Below are positions 43,772-51,634 of a DNA stretch of 64,000 nt, in pieces. The position numbers were made by a program, and so were the translations under genes. Origin of the DNA: CAIYZT01 sp052387855 (lineage in GTDB: Bacteria; Pseudomonadota; Alphaproteobacteria; Rhodobacterales; Rhodobacteraceae); the NCBI GenBank assembly GCA_052387855.1, contig JBQTIT010000021.1, forward strand, positions 124,001-188,000, in the 5' to 3' direction. The notes beneath the pieces were generated by a model. It had not been told where the DNA came from. It saw only the letters and a program-made list of their open reading frames with translations, and made no database searches. The number at the start of each line of letters is the position of its first letter. Position 1 is the first letter of the stretch.

Positions 43772-44527
43772 ATGGCTCTTCCCGAGTTCTCCATGCGTCA
43801 GCTCTTGGAAGCTGGCGTTCACTACGGCCACCAGACCGCCCGCTGGAACCCCAAGATGGGCGAATTCATCTATGGCGACCGCAACGGCATCCACATTCTT
43901 GACCTGACGCAGACCGTCCCGATGCTGGATGCGGCGCTGAAGGTCGTGCGCGACACCGTCGCCAAGGGCGGCCGCATCCTGTTCGTCGGCACCAAGCGGC
44001 AGGCGCAAAAGCCGGTGGCCGAGGCCGCCGAGAAATGCGCGCAATTCTACATGAACCACCGCTGGCTGGGCGGAACGCTGACCAACTGGAAGACCATCTC
44101 GCAGTCGATCCAGCGCCTGAAGCAGATCGACGAGCTTCTGGCCGCCGGCGCCGAGGGCATGACCAAGAAAGAGCGCCTGAACATGGAGCGCGACCAGTCC
44201 AAGCTGCAGGCTTCGCTGGGCGGGATCCGCGAAATGGGCGGCACCCCGGACCTTTTGTTCGTGATCGACGTGGGCAAGGAGGATCTGGCGATCCTTGAAG
44301 CACAAAAGCTGGGCATTCCGGTGGTCGGCGTCGTGGACACCAACAACTCGCCCAAGGGCGTGGACTATGTGATCCCCGGCAACGACGACGCGGCCCGCGC
44401 CATCGCGCTCTACTGCGATCTGGTGGCCCGCGCGGCGCTTGACGGCATGTCGGCCCAGATGGGCGCCGCCGGCGTCGACCTTGGCGCGCTGTACGAAGCG
44501 CCCGCCGAAGAGGCTGTCGAGGCCTGA
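43772..44527 (+). CDS. rpsB: 30S ribosomal protein S2
   Basis: Small-subunit ribosomal protein, 251 aa. Family signatures: F-S-M-R-Q-L-L-E-A-G-V-H-Y-G-H-Q-T near the start, R-W-N-P-K-M and the later P-D-L-L-F-V-I-D-V. ATG 43772 has GGAAAGGA upstream. The order rpsB-tsf is universal. Confidence 0.98.
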   Translation: MALPEFSMRQLLEAGVHYGHQTARWNPKMGEFIYGDRNGIHILDLTQTVPMLDAALKVVRDTVAKGGRILFVGTKRQAQKPVAEAAEKCAQFYMNHRWLGGTLTNWKTISQSIQRLKQIDELLAAGAEGMTKKERLNMERDQSKLQASLGGIREMGGTPDLLFVIDVGKEDLAILEAQKLGIPVVGVVDTNNSPKGVDYVIPGNDDAARAIALYCDLVARAALDGMSAQMGAAGVDLGALYEAPAEEAVEA

Positions 44528-44600
44528 GCGCCTTGACGCAAAAGTGTCACCCGGCGGCGGCAAGCTCCGCCGGGACCACCCAAACCCTGAGGGACAAGAG

Positions 44601-45497
44601 ATGAACATCACCGCTTCGATGGTGAAAGAGCTGCGCGATTCCACCGGCGCAGGCATGATGGATGCCAAAAAGGCCCTGACCGAAACCAATGGCGACATGG
44701 AAGCCGCGGTTGACTGGCTGCGGACCAAGGGTCTGGCCAAGGCCGCGAAAAAGGCTGACCGCGTGGCGGCCGAGGGGCTGGTCGGCGTCGCCGTTTCGGG
44801 CGGGCGCGGCGTGGCGGTCGAGGTGAACTCGGAAACCGACTTTGTCGCCAAGAACGCCGACTTCCAGACGCTGGTGCGCGGCCTGACCACCTCGGCGCTG
44901 AAAGCCGCCGACATCGACGCCCTGCGCGCCATGGACATGGGCGGCAAGACCGGCGCCGATCAGGTGCTGGATGCCGTCGCGCTGATCGGCGAGAACATCA
45001 CGCTCCGCCGCATGGCCGCGATCGAGGGCGACTCGGTCGCCTCCTACATCCACACCTCGGCCGGCGACGGTCTGGGGCGGATCGGGGTTCTGGTGGCGGT
45101 CAAGGGCACCGACAACGGCATTGCCAAGCAGATCGCGATGCATGTCGCCGCGACCTCGCCCATGGCGCTGTCCGAGGCCGACATGGACCCGGCCGTGATC
45201 GAGCGCGAGCTTGCCGTGCAGACCTCCAAGGCGCTTGAGGAAAACGCGGCCTCGGCCAAGCCCAAGCCCGAAGCGGTGATCCAGAACAACATCATCCCGG
45301 GCCGTATGAAAAAGTTCCTCTCCGAGGTGACGCTGCTGAACCAGCAGTTCGTGCTCAACCCCGACGTGACCGTCGGCCAGGCCGCCAAGGATGCCGGCGT
45401 CGAGGTGGTGGGCTATGTGCGCCTTTCCGTGGGCGAGGGCATCGAGAAAAAGGCCGAAGACTTTGCCGCCGAAGTGGCGAGCATGGTCAAGGGCTGA
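44601..45497 (+). CDS. tsf: Elongation factor Ts
   Basis: Nucleotide exchange factor for EF-Tu, 298 aa. Signature K-E-L-R-D-S-T-G-A-G-M-M-D-A-K-K-A-L in the N-terminal UBA-like domain, and V-E-V-N-S-E-T-D-F-V-A in the core. Starts at ATG 44601 after GAGGGACAAG. 73 nt downstream of rpsB, and followed by a terminator. Confidence 0.98.
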   Translation: MNITASMVKELRDSTGAGMMDAKKALTETNGDMEAAVDWLRTKGLAKAAKKADRVAAEGLVGVAVSGGRGVAVEVNSETDFVAKNADFQTLVRGLTTSALKAADIDALRAMDMGGKTGADQVLDAVALIGENITLRRMAAIEGDSVASYIHTSAGDGLGRIGVLVAVKGTDNGIAKQIAMHVAATSPMALSEADMDPAVIERELAVQTSKALEENAASAKPKPEAVIQNNIIPGRMKKFLSEVTLLNQQFVLNPDVTVGQAAKDAGVEVVGYVRLSVGEGIEKKAEDFAAEVASMVKG

Positions 45498-45518
45498 GAT
45501 CACGTCAAAGACCGCAGC

Positions 45519-45547
45519 AAGGACCCCGGTGAAAGCCGGGGTCCTTT
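45519..45547 (+). terminator. Intrinsic terminator after tsf
   Basis: Stem GGACCCCGG (45521-45529) pairs with CCGGGGTCC (45536-45544), loop TGAAAG, flanked by AA and TTT. Confidence 0.8.
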
Positions 45548-45665
45548 CGCTTTGGTAGAACGCGCGCGCCGCCGATCAACGCGAAGAAAGGCGTTCAGGT
45601 GTTTGAAGTGGCGATTGTTTCCGAAAGCCGCAGATCCGGGTTGATGTGGGGACTGCTGGATCGTT

Positions 45666-45693
45666 GTTTTACATAATATTGATTATGCGCAAT
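45666..45693. other. dif-like XerC/XerD site, left end of the prophage
   Basis: 28 bp with an XerD-type arm GTTTTACATAA, centre TATTGA and XerC-type arm TTATGCGCAAT. Against the reverse complement of Escherichia coli dif it matches at 22 of 28 positions by eye, with most of the conserved inner arm bases kept. The paired site is at 52033-52060. Confidence 0.85.
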
Positions 45694-45762
45694 GTTCCTC
45701 TTGCGCGGGAAAGAAAAATCAAAGCGGGATGACCTCGGGCGCTCCTGCCCTGTGAGGTGATC

Positions 45763-45906
45763 ATGCAAGAAAAATCTCTCAATCTGCTCCGGCTGCTTTC
45801 GCCGGTCGTCGTCAGGACGGTCCTGCCTGCCGCGCTTGGCGCGGGTGGCACCATGGCGGCGGTTCTGTGGTCCGATGGCTTTCGGGCCTTCTGTGGGCTC
45901 TCGTGA
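45763..45906 (+). CDS. 47-aa single-helix phage peptide
   Basis: First gene of the phage: ATG 45763 with GAGGTG about 6 nt upstream. The product has a short charged N terminus and a hydrophobic stretch (about residues 14-36, V-V-V-R-T-V-L-P-A-A-L) that may span the membrane, ending in C-G-L-S. It overlaps the next start as TGATG. Being small and hydrophobic, it could be a holin-like or lysis partner to the amidase, but that is only a guess. Too short for normal gene callers. Confidence 0.6.
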   Translation: MQEKSLNLLRLLSPVVVRTVLPAALGAGGTMAAVLWSDGFRAFCGLS

Positions 45907-46139
45907 TGTTCATCGAGCGCGAGCCCATCGCGACCTATGAGCAAGCCGTCTGGCGGCTCTGCTACCACGTCTGTAGCGGTGTCCCGCAGGCGGAAACCGA
46001 CGGCGCGGTGAAAATCGTGGCCGATGTCTTCTGGTTCAGCGATGAAAAGGTCCGTGCGGACCTGTCCAAGGCCTTGCGGGAAATCGGGGGTATCTATCCC
46101 CCTTCCCGCCTTCCTCGACGTAGAGGGGTGGCGCGATGA
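45906..46139 (+). CDS. 77-aa phage protein, unknown
   Basis: Start ATG 45906 shares a base with the preceding stop; the stop overlaps the VP2 start by ATGA. The sequence begins M-F-I-E-R-E-P and has W-R-L-C-Y-H-V-C in the middle and a basic tail R-R-R-G-V-A-R. It has no recognised domain. The open frame also runs upstream of the chosen ATG but there it overlaps the 47-aa gene. Unknown function. Confidence 0.6.
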   Translation: MFIEREPIATYEQAVWRLCYHVCSGVPQAETDGAVKIVADVFWFSDEKVRADLSKALREIGGIYPPSRLPRRRGVAR

Positions 46140-46972
46140 TTGGCGCAGAAACCCTCCTGCGGGTCGGGGGTACCCTTTTGGGCGGCATTCTCGGCAAGCC
46201 CAAGAATGAATGGGTGGTCCCCGACTATTCCAAGATGGTCTCTGAGGCCGAAAAGGCGGGTATCAACCCGCTTGCGGTCTTGAGTGCGGCGCCGGGTGCG
46301 GCGATGCAGTCCCAGAATTACATGGGGCAGGCAATCCAAGAGGCTGGGCTGATGCTGGCGGAAAACGTCCAGAAGAGCCAAGGCCTCGCGCGCGTGGATC
46401 AATACCAGCGCGAAAACGACGCCTTGAAGCGGCAGGTTGCAAGGCTGACCTTGCAAGCGCCGGTTCCGGGGATTTATGGTCAACCTGCGGCCATGCCGTC
46501 GCTGGCCGAAGCCCATGGGGGTGCGAATGGTGGAAGTGGTGCTTCGGCTTCTTCGAGCATACCTGTGGTATTGCCTCTGGGCCGCGCTGGCGACGGAGAT
46601 GCTGATGCTCGCGGCAATCCTGTTCAAAACGCTCTAGAACAGGACATTCCTGCCGTTCGCGCCTTCGGGCGGGATTGGTTCGGATCGGGCGGTACGTCGA
46701 CCGGGCAAACCTTCGAGGACGCGATTGGTGATCCGGGGTCTTGGCTGGCGGCGCCTATGATCGGGTTCGATATGCTGGCGGCGGAGATCGGGCGCGGTCT
46801 CGATTATTGGGAATATAGCCGTCATCGGAAGGCCGGGCGGCTCGGCTTCAAGATGGACAATCGCTATTTTGTCCAAGAGCCGGACAAACCGGAAAAACCG
46901 ATGCGCTATTACGGTCGTTCCGATAAGGGGATGCCTCGGCGCCCGCTCACTTATGGCGGTTATGCCCCATGA
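46136..46972 (+). CDS. Microvirus DNA pilot protein VP2
   Basis: 278-aa minor spike/pilot protein, the counterpart of phiX174 H, which forms the tube for DNA delivery. The N terminus has a Gly-rich hydrophobic stretch (L-L-R-V-G-G-T-L-L-G-G-I-L-G), followed by P-D-Y-S-K-M-V-S-E-A-E-K-A-G-I-N-P-L, the hallmark segment of gokushovirus-type VP2. A coiled-coil-prone region is near residues 60-100 and a Gly/Ser-rich linker follows. It lies just before the J-like and VP1 genes. Confidence 0.88.
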   Translation: MIGAETLLRVGGTLLGGILGKPKNEWVVPDYSKMVSEAEKAGINPLAVLSAAPGAAMQSQNYMGQAIQEAGLMLAENVQKSQGLARVDQYQRENDALKRQVARLTLQAPVPGIYGQPAAMPSLAEAHGGANGGSGASASSSIPVVLPLGRAGDGDADARGNPVQNALEQDIPAVRAFGRDWFGSGGTSTGQTFEDAIGDPGSWLAAPMIGFDMLAAEIGRGLDYWEYSRHRKAGRLGFKMDNRYFVQEPDKPEKPMRYYGRSDKGMPRRPLTYGGYAP

Positions 46973-47070
46973 AAAAGCCCTGCTCAGCCTGTGACAAGCG
47001 GCGCGCAGCCATGAAGGCTGCCGCCAAGAAAATCGTTCTGATCCTCAAACCGAAAGGAAAGAAGAAATGA
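46969..47070 (+). CDS. 33-aa basic J-like DNA-condensing peptide
   Basis: 33 residues with 13 Lys/Arg and one Asp: M-K-K-P-C-S-A-C-D-K-R-R-A-A-M-K at the start and K-P-K-G-K-K-K at the end. It overlaps VP2 upstream (ATGA, ATG 46969) and VP1 downstream (ATGA, stop 47068-47070). Size, charge and place before the capsid gene fit the small packaging protein of microviruses (J of phiX174). A C-S-A-C pair is unusual for such peptides and may bind metal or form a disulfide. Confidence 0.7.
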   Translation: MKKPCSACDKRRAAMKAAAKKIVLILKPKGKKK

Positions 47071-48638
47071 GTTACCAGAGGCCTTTGAATACCCGGCGTG
47101 AAGCCCGCTCCGTTGTCGGGCGGTTTCGCTCGGGCCGTTTGTCGCCCGTCCAGTGTGTGCCGGTCCTCGGCAATGAGGGCGGCATGCTGCAACAGTCGAT
47201 CACCATGGAACTGGACCCCATCGCGGGCCGGATGATCACACCGATTTTCGGGGAACTGATTGCCGTCTTCGTGCCGGTGGAGGCCATGGACGCGCTGAAG
47301 AACCCGGAAGATGCCTATGCGGGGATGACGGAAGTCATCCGCGAGAAACTGCTCACCGGCAACGGTCTGTTCTCGCTGATTGAGGAAACGGAGATTTCCA
47401 AGCGGTGTCGGGTCGTTCCGGCGTCCTATGACGGCGTGAAGCGTGTGAATGAGGTCGTGCGCCTCGGCCACAACTGCGCCGCCAACTATCTGCGCCGTCG
47501 CCGGTGGGATAAGGCGCCGCAACTGCTGGCGACCAATAACTATGAAACCCCGGCGATCATTTCGCAGACGGCGCTCGAAAAGCTGAACGGCGTCCTTGAT
47601 CCGGATGACCATGTGAACGGGGCGGTCAAGCTGGACATTCCGAATATGAGCCTTCCTGTGGAAGGGATCGGTATGGAGGGCAGTTACACAATCCCCGGGG
47701 GCCTTACCGGGGTGAAGGAAACCGGTGGGACCAGCGCTGACTATGCGGTGGCGCATTCGGGCAACTCTTCGTCGGGCAACCGGCTGGTGATGGAAGTGCA
47801 GGCGGGTTATCCCGCCGTTTTCGCCAAGCTGAACGGCGCGGCGGCCGGCAACGTCTCGCTCACGGATTTCTATCGCGCCGAAAAGATGGACCGGCTCACC
47901 CGGACCATGCGGGAAATTCTGGAAGCCAATCCCGAGTATGGCGAGGAAATGGTTCTGCGCTGGGCGCACGGCATGTCCGTGGATGCTGGCAAGGTTCCTT
48001 GGGTCATTGCCGAGAAATCGCGCATTTTCGGTCGCTCCATCGTTGGCGCGGTCGACAGCGCCGGGATCGCGGCGGAGACGATGCGTTCGGACATGGCTAT
48101 GACGCTCAACTTCACCATCCCGATCCCGAGGACGGAACTGGGCGGCGTCATCATGACCTTTGCGGTCGTGCGTCCGGATGAAACCCTCGGCTCGCAGCCC
48201 CATCCGATCCTTGCGGACAACTGGAAGGCGGAGAATTACGCCGCCGCCGAAATGGAACTGGACCCCGTGGGGATCGGCCTGCGTTGGCTGCACTCCGAAT
48301 GCCCGCAGGTGGATGAGAGCGTCCGGCAGATGTACACCGGCTACAACGGCCTCAAGCGGCTTTACGTCGACTACGGCCTTTCCCGCATGCTCGACCCTGC
48401 CACGATCACCAATAAGACGGCGGTCTGGCAGTTGGAATTGTCGCCCTCGGTCTCGCCGGATACTATCCTCTATCCGGATGATTTCCCGCAAAATCCGTTC
48501 GTTGACCAGAACGCCGAGGTTTGCACCTACATCCTGCAATCGCAGGCGGTGATCAGGACGCCCCTGATTTTTGGCCCGTCGCCGGTTGAACAGCTTGAGA
48601 CGCTGAACACCACCGACCTTTTCAATGAGGGTGCATGA
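47067..48638 (+). CDS. Microvirus major capsid protein VP1
   Basis: 523-aa capsid protein, counterpart of phiX174 F, normal for the family. The N terminus runs R-S-V-V-G-R-F-R-S-G-R-L-S-P-V-Q-C-V-P-V-L, then M-E-L-D-P-I-A-G-R-M-I-T-P-I-F-G-E-L, and the C-terminal part has L-S-R-M-L-D-P-A-T-I and F-P-Q-N-P-F. These fit alphaproteobacterial microvirus capsids as far as I can judge by eye. Its position between the J-like and VP3-like genes is as expected. It overlaps the next gene by ATGA. Confidence 0.85.
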   Translation: MSYQRPLNTRREARSVVGRFRSGRLSPVQCVPVLGNEGGMLQQSITMELDPIAGRMITPIFGELIAVFVPVEAMDALKNPEDAYAGMTEVIREKLLTGNGLFSLIEETEISKRCRVVPASYDGVKRVNEVVRLGHNCAANYLRRRRWDKAPQLLATNNYETPAIISQTALEKLNGVLDPDDHVNGAVKLDIPNMSLPVEGIGMEGSYTIPGGLTGVKETGGTSADYAVAHSGNSSSGNRLVMEVQAGYPAVFAKLNGAAAGNVSLTDFYRAEKMDRLTRTMREILEANPEYGEEMVLRWAHGMSVDAGKVPWVIAEKSRIFGRSIVGAVDSAGIAAETMRSDMAMTLNFTIPIPRTELGGVIMTFAVVRPDETLGSQPHPILADNWKAENYAAAEMELDPVGIGLRWLHSECPQVDESVRQMYTGYNGLKRLYVDYGLSRMLDPATITNKTAVWQLELSPSVSPDTILYPDDFPQNPFVDQNAEVCTYILQSQAVIRTPLIFGPSPVEQLETLNTTDLFNEGA

Positions 48639-49096
48639 TGGAAGTCGAACGCAAATCCGTTCTGGTGTCGGCGGCGGGTGGGTTCCTCCACTTCGTCACC
48701 AGTGATGGCGAGTTGCTCGCCAGCATCGGTGTGCCGCCGGGCATGGTCCCGGCGGCGCCCTACCTTGATCTGGTGCCGCCCGGCGCCGGGATCGAGGTGG
48801 AAGGGCTTGCGGTTCTCGAACCGCAGGCCCGCGCCTTGTCCGGTCGTGTGGGCTTCGGGGAAGCCCATTTCACGACCGCCTGCAATCCGGACTTCGTTCC
48901 GGATCGGCCCGCGCAGTTTGAGCGGCAAATGCGCGTGATGATCTCGCAGCTTGCCGCCAAGACGGATCGTCTGGACGCGCGGCAAAGGGCCTTGGACAAG
49001 ATCGAGCGCATCCCCACGGCCCCTGCCCCGGCCTCTGCGGCGGCGCCCGATCAGGCGGCAGAGGTCATCGAGACGGTGGCGCCAGGTGCAGAGTAG
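48635..49096 (+). CDS. 153-aa phage protein, possible scaffolding protein
   Basis: Starts with a doubled ATGATG at 48635, overlapping the VP1 stop. It begins M-M-E-V-E-R-K-S-V-L-V-S-A-A, has a Pro/Gly-rich beta-like half and then a helical Q-F-E-R-Q-M-R-V-M-I-S-Q-L-A-A-K-T-D-R-L-D segment with a heptad-like pattern, and an Ala/Pro-rich tail. Position and helical content would suit the internal scaffolding protein (VP3), but I see no diagnostic motif. Confidence 0.6.
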   Translation: MMEVERKSVLVSAAGGFLHFVTSDGELLASIGVPPGMVPAAPYLDLVPPGAGIEVEGLAVLEPQARALSGRVGFGEAHFTTACNPDFVPDRPAQFERQMRVMISQLAAKTDRLDARQRALDKIERIPTAPAPASAAAPDQAAEVIETVAPGAE

Positions 49097-49418
49097 GCGC
49101 TACGTCAAGCGCGTTTGGCGCGTCCCGAGAGATCGGGGCGCGCTGACCTACTTCGCGGCCCTGCTGACCAAAGCGCTTATCAAGCATGGATGGCCGGTGA
49201 AGTATGAGCGAGAGCCTTTCACAGACGGCGTGCTGATCCTGCACGTCGATGGCGTTGATCCTCTTCCGCCCGATATTGAAAGGGCTGTTGAGGTCGCCTG
49301 CCGCGTTCTGGCGGGGGTTTATCGCATTGAAGTGACGCAACATCGCAACTTCGTTTCCCTCGCCCGCGAGTACCGTGTGGGCGCGGGCGGACACTTTATC
49401 GAGGTGAAAAGGGAATGA
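49086..49418 (+). CDS. 110-aa phage protein, unknown
   Basis: Frame open from 48951; I take GTG 49086, 11 nt inside the preceding gene, because the codons before it are shadowed by that gene. The product begins M-Q-S-R-R-Y-V-K-R-V-W-R-V and contains I-L-H-V-D-G-V-D-P-L-P-P-D-I-E-R-A-V and E-V-T-Q-H-R-N-F-V. It ends with ATGA into the amidase gene, so both are coupled. No known domain. Confidence 0.65.
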   Translation: MQSRRYVKRVWRVPRDRGALTYFAALLTKALIKHGWPVKYEREPFTDGVLILHVDGVDPLPPDIERAVEVACRVLAGVYRIEVTQHRNFVSLAREYRVGAGGHFIEVKRE

Positions 49419-49924
49419 TGTACTTTCAGGGGAAGGCGAAGTATCCGGTCGATGAGATTGTCCTTCACTGCGCTGCGATACGGACTGGCCAATTCCGGGA
49501 CATGTCCGGGTTTCAGGTGTTTGCCACGCTGAATCGCTGGCATGTGGAAAAGAACGGCTGGGCGTCCATCGGCTATCATATGATCATCATGCCAGATGGT
49601 GAGGTCGTCGGGGGTCGGCCTCGGACTATGATTGGCGCGCATGTCCGCGAGAACAATCGCGGGACCTTTGGCGTGGTCATGATCGAGGGCAAAGAGGTGA
49701 AGTATCGAGGTCCGGGTGCCCCGGCGCCCGAATTTTCGGACTACTTCACTGAGCATCAGCGGCTGGCGGTCGTGGATTTGGTGAAATATGGCCAGATTAC
49801 CCGCCTGTCCGGCCACAACGACTATGCGCCGAAACTTTGCCCGGGCTTTCAGGTCCGGGCCGAGGTGTTTCCCGAGCTTTCGCCGCGTGAAATTGCCTTC
49901 GGCAAGAGGCCCCATGCCCGTTGA
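49415..49924 (+). CDS. N-acetylmuramoyl-L-alanine amidase (T7 lysozyme type)
   Basis: 169-aa zinc amidase cutting the stem peptide from muramic acid, so the likely endolysin. The fold has I-V-L-H-C-A at residues 15-20, G-Y-H-M-I-I near 53-58, and G-H-N-D-Y-A-P-K-L-C-P-G-F at 133-145. By comparison with T7 lysozyme the zinc ligands are His18, His134 and Cys142, with Tyr54 and Lys140 catalytic. No signal peptide, so export would need help. Microviruses normally lyse without an enzyme, which makes this notable. Confidence 0.9.
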   Translation: MMYFQGKAKYPVDEIVLHCAAIRTGQFRDMSGFQVFATLNRWHVEKNGWASIGYHMIIMPDGEVVGGRPRTMIGAHVRENNRGTFGVVMIEGKEVKYRGPGAPAPEFSDYFTEHQRLAVVDLVKYGQITRLSGHNDYAPKLCPGFQVRAEVFPELSPREIAFGKRPHAR

Positions 49925-50114
49925 ACCCGCGTTCATGCCTCCGCCGTGGGTAAATCCGGATCGCACTTTCAAGCGTTCGGCCCTTCCGGTTATTCCGCGT
50001 GGGACCGACTATGGGCTTTGTCGATGGGTCGCGTCCGATGGAACGTCCTGTTCGGTTGACCAGGCGCGCGAGCGCCTTTTGATGGCTCGCAAAGACCGGC
50101 CTCACCCTCGGTGA
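49914..50114 (+). CDS. 66-aa phage protein, unknown
   Basis: Starts at ATG 49914, overlapping the amidase end by 11 nt, with AAGAGG 4 nt upstream. The product begins M-P-V-E-P-A-F-M-P-P-P-W-V-N-P-D-R-T and ends R-K-D-R-P-H-P-R; two cysteines lie at C37 (GLCRW) and C46 (TSCSV). It lies ahead of the strong hairpin at 50120. Unknown function. Confidence 0.5.
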   Translation: MPVEPAFMPPPWVNPDRTFKRSALPVIPRGTDYGLCRWVASDGTSCSVDQARERLLMARKDRPHPR

Positions 50115-50119
50115 GGCCT

Positions 50120-50153
50120 GCGCCCGTCCGCCCCTTCAGGGGCGGGCGGGCGC
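50120..50153 (+). terminator. Strong intergenic hairpin ahead of VP4
   Basis: A 15-bp stem, GCGCCCGTCCGCCCC (50120-50134) and GGGGCGGGCGGGCGC (50139-50153), with one non-canonical pair and loop TTCA. It could be a terminator for the structural genes, or a replication or packaging structure. No T-run follows, so termination is uncertain. A candidate -10-like TATACA lies at 50174-50179, before VP4. Confidence 0.5.
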
Positions 50154-50196
50154 CTATACCCCCCTTGTTCATGTATACAATTACAGAAACTCTCAC

Positions 50197-51471
50197 ATGT
50201 GCTCTGACCCTATCACCAAAGACGATGTGACCTTCGCTTGCAGGACCTGCAACGAATGTATTGCTACTCGTCGCCACAACTGGGTGGCTCGGGCGATGGC
50301 AGAAAAGACAGAGCATCGCTATGCGTTTTGCCTCGCCCTGACTTACTCCGATGACACTCAAGAGGCTCGGGACGCAGCCGAATTCTTCAACTATGGACAT
50401 GTCCGCTCCTTCTTGGCGCGTGTGCGCGCCGCCGTTAGGCGCAAGGATGAAGGGGCGCAGGTCCGGTTCATCGTGGCTGGTGAACAAGGCGACATGCATC
50501 GCCGGTGCCATTGGCACATCATCCTGTACAGCGATGTGGACCTTCGGTCGATCGGTGACCTTGAGGGCTTTGCGAAGACCAAGCGTGGTGCGTGGGCTAA
50601 GCGGGCGCTGCATTGGCCGGCGGATGCTGAATTCATCATGACTGCCGACAAGCGCGAGCGGCGGCTCTCCTGGTCGATGTGGGAATTCGGCTTCGTCACC
50701 TTTCAAGAGCCGGATGAAAAGGGCATGGCCTATGTGCTGAGTTACTGTTTAAAAGATCAATTCACGATGGAAAAATCGTTGAATACTGGCCGCGCCGCCA
50801 ATGCGGAAAACTTCGCTACTGGGATGTTTCGCATGTCGAAATACCCGCCCATTGGTGAGGCGTTTATCTGGAAGAAACTCGCGGCCCTAGCTGACGCTGG
50901 CCAATGCCTGCCGTCGCTTATGATCACTGTGCCCGGCTTCCGTGGAAAATGGCAGCCGTCCGGGTCCCTCCGGAAAAAGCTTCTTTGGGCACTCGTAGCG
51001 CTGAATCAGCGCTCTGTATGGACCAAAGGCGCAAATGCGCCTCAATGGTCCTCCCTGCTATTGTCCTGCAAGGGCAATGAAGCCGACATGGAGATACTCA
51101 ATGGCGAAAAAAAAGTCGAAGACCTCGAAAAATACTTTCGACGGTACGTCGAAACCTGGGCCGAAAATGTTGCCTTCCGGGAACAGCATTTCACCGCCAA
51201 CTCGGCAAGCTGGGCGTTTGCCAGACGCTGTGCTGCGCGAGCGCCTTGCCTCGGTTGTCGGAATATCCTCACAGAGGGGCAGCTTGGCTCCATCGGCGTC
51301 GTCCGGGGAGAAAACGACAAAGGCCAATGGGTCTATTGGTGGGCGGATAACGGTCTCCCGGTTATCGACGATTGCGGTAGCATCCACGCGGAAGGGCCTA
51401 ACGCCTATTGCGCCCTCCGCGATAGCGATCAAGCCCGATCAGCCTTCCCGCCCGACAGGGACCGAGACTGA
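50197..51471 (+). CDS. Microvirus replication initiator VP4 (HUH endonuclease)
   Basis: 424-aa rolling-circle initiator that nicks the replicative form. The N terminus has C-R-T-C-N-E-C (Cys15, 18, 21) followed by an Arg-rich W-V-A-R-A-M-A-E and C-L-A-L-T-Y, the microvirus VP4 opening. The metal-binding HUH is C-H-W-H-I-I-L (His105 and His107). The catalytic tyrosines are in A-Y-V-L-S-Y-C-L-K (Tyr179, Tyr183, Lys186), the paired-tyrosine form also seen in phiX174 A. Its last 120 residues overlap a second gene. It is somewhat longer than usual. Confidence 0.92.
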   Translation: MCSDPITKDDVTFACRTCNECIATRRHNWVARAMAEKTEHRYAFCLALTYSDDTQEARDAAEFFNYGHVRSFLARVRAAVRRKDEGAQVRFIVAGEQGDMHRRCHWHIILYSDVDLRSIGDLEGFAKTKRGAWAKRALHWPADAEFIMTADKRERRLSWSMWEFGFVTFQEPDEKGMAYVLSYCLKDQFTMEKSLNTGRAANAENFATGMFRMSKYPPIGEAFIWKKLAALADAGQCLPSLMITVPGFRGKWQPSGSLRKKLLWALVALNQRSVWTKGANAPQWSSLLLSCKGNEADMEILNGEKKVEDLEKYFRRYVETWAENVAFREQHFTANSASWAFARRCAARAPCLGCRNILTEGQLGSIGVVRGENDKGQWVYWWADNGLPVIDDCGSIHAEGPNAYCALRDSDQARSAFPPDRDRD

Positions 51472-51634
51472 CCGTAACAAGGGCAAGTATCGGGCGGCGA
51501 AGGCTCCGGTGGAAAAGTTCACCGAACGGGCGGACCCTGCCAAGTGTAAGCCCGTGCCCGATGGGACGAAAAAGCGCGCCTCGGGCGCCGGTCCCTCTAG
51601 GGGCTTCGTTCCGTGGTGTGACCGGAAGTCTTAA
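51101..51634 (+). CDS. 177-aa basic protein overlapping VP4 in another frame
   Basis: Starts at ATG 51101 (M-A-K-K-K-S-K-T-S-K) with GGAG at 51090-51093 ideally spaced 7 nt upstream. It overlaps VP4 by 371 nt and runs on 163 nt beyond the VP4 stop. The product is basic, Ser/Thr/Pro-rich and ends with C-K-P-V-P-D-G-T-K-K-R-A-S and R-G-F-V-P-W-C. Overlapping genes are normal in microviruses. Its role is unknown; a DNA-binding or scaffolding function is possible. Confidence 0.6.
   Translation: MAKKKSKTSKNTFDGTSKPGPKMLPSGNSISPPTRQAGRLPDAVLRERLASVVGISSQRGSLAPSASSGEKTTKANGSIGGRITVSRLSTIAVASTRKGLTPIAPSAIAIKPDQPSRPTGTETDRNKGKYRAAKAPVEKFTERADPAKCKPVPDGTKKRASGAGPSRGFVPWCDRKS

Noticed and set aside
45498..45665. 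A phage integrase or att site within a tRNA
   Set aside because: No recombinase gene is present in the element and tRNA-Arg at 52121 is outside the right boundary; dif-like sites explain the ends better.
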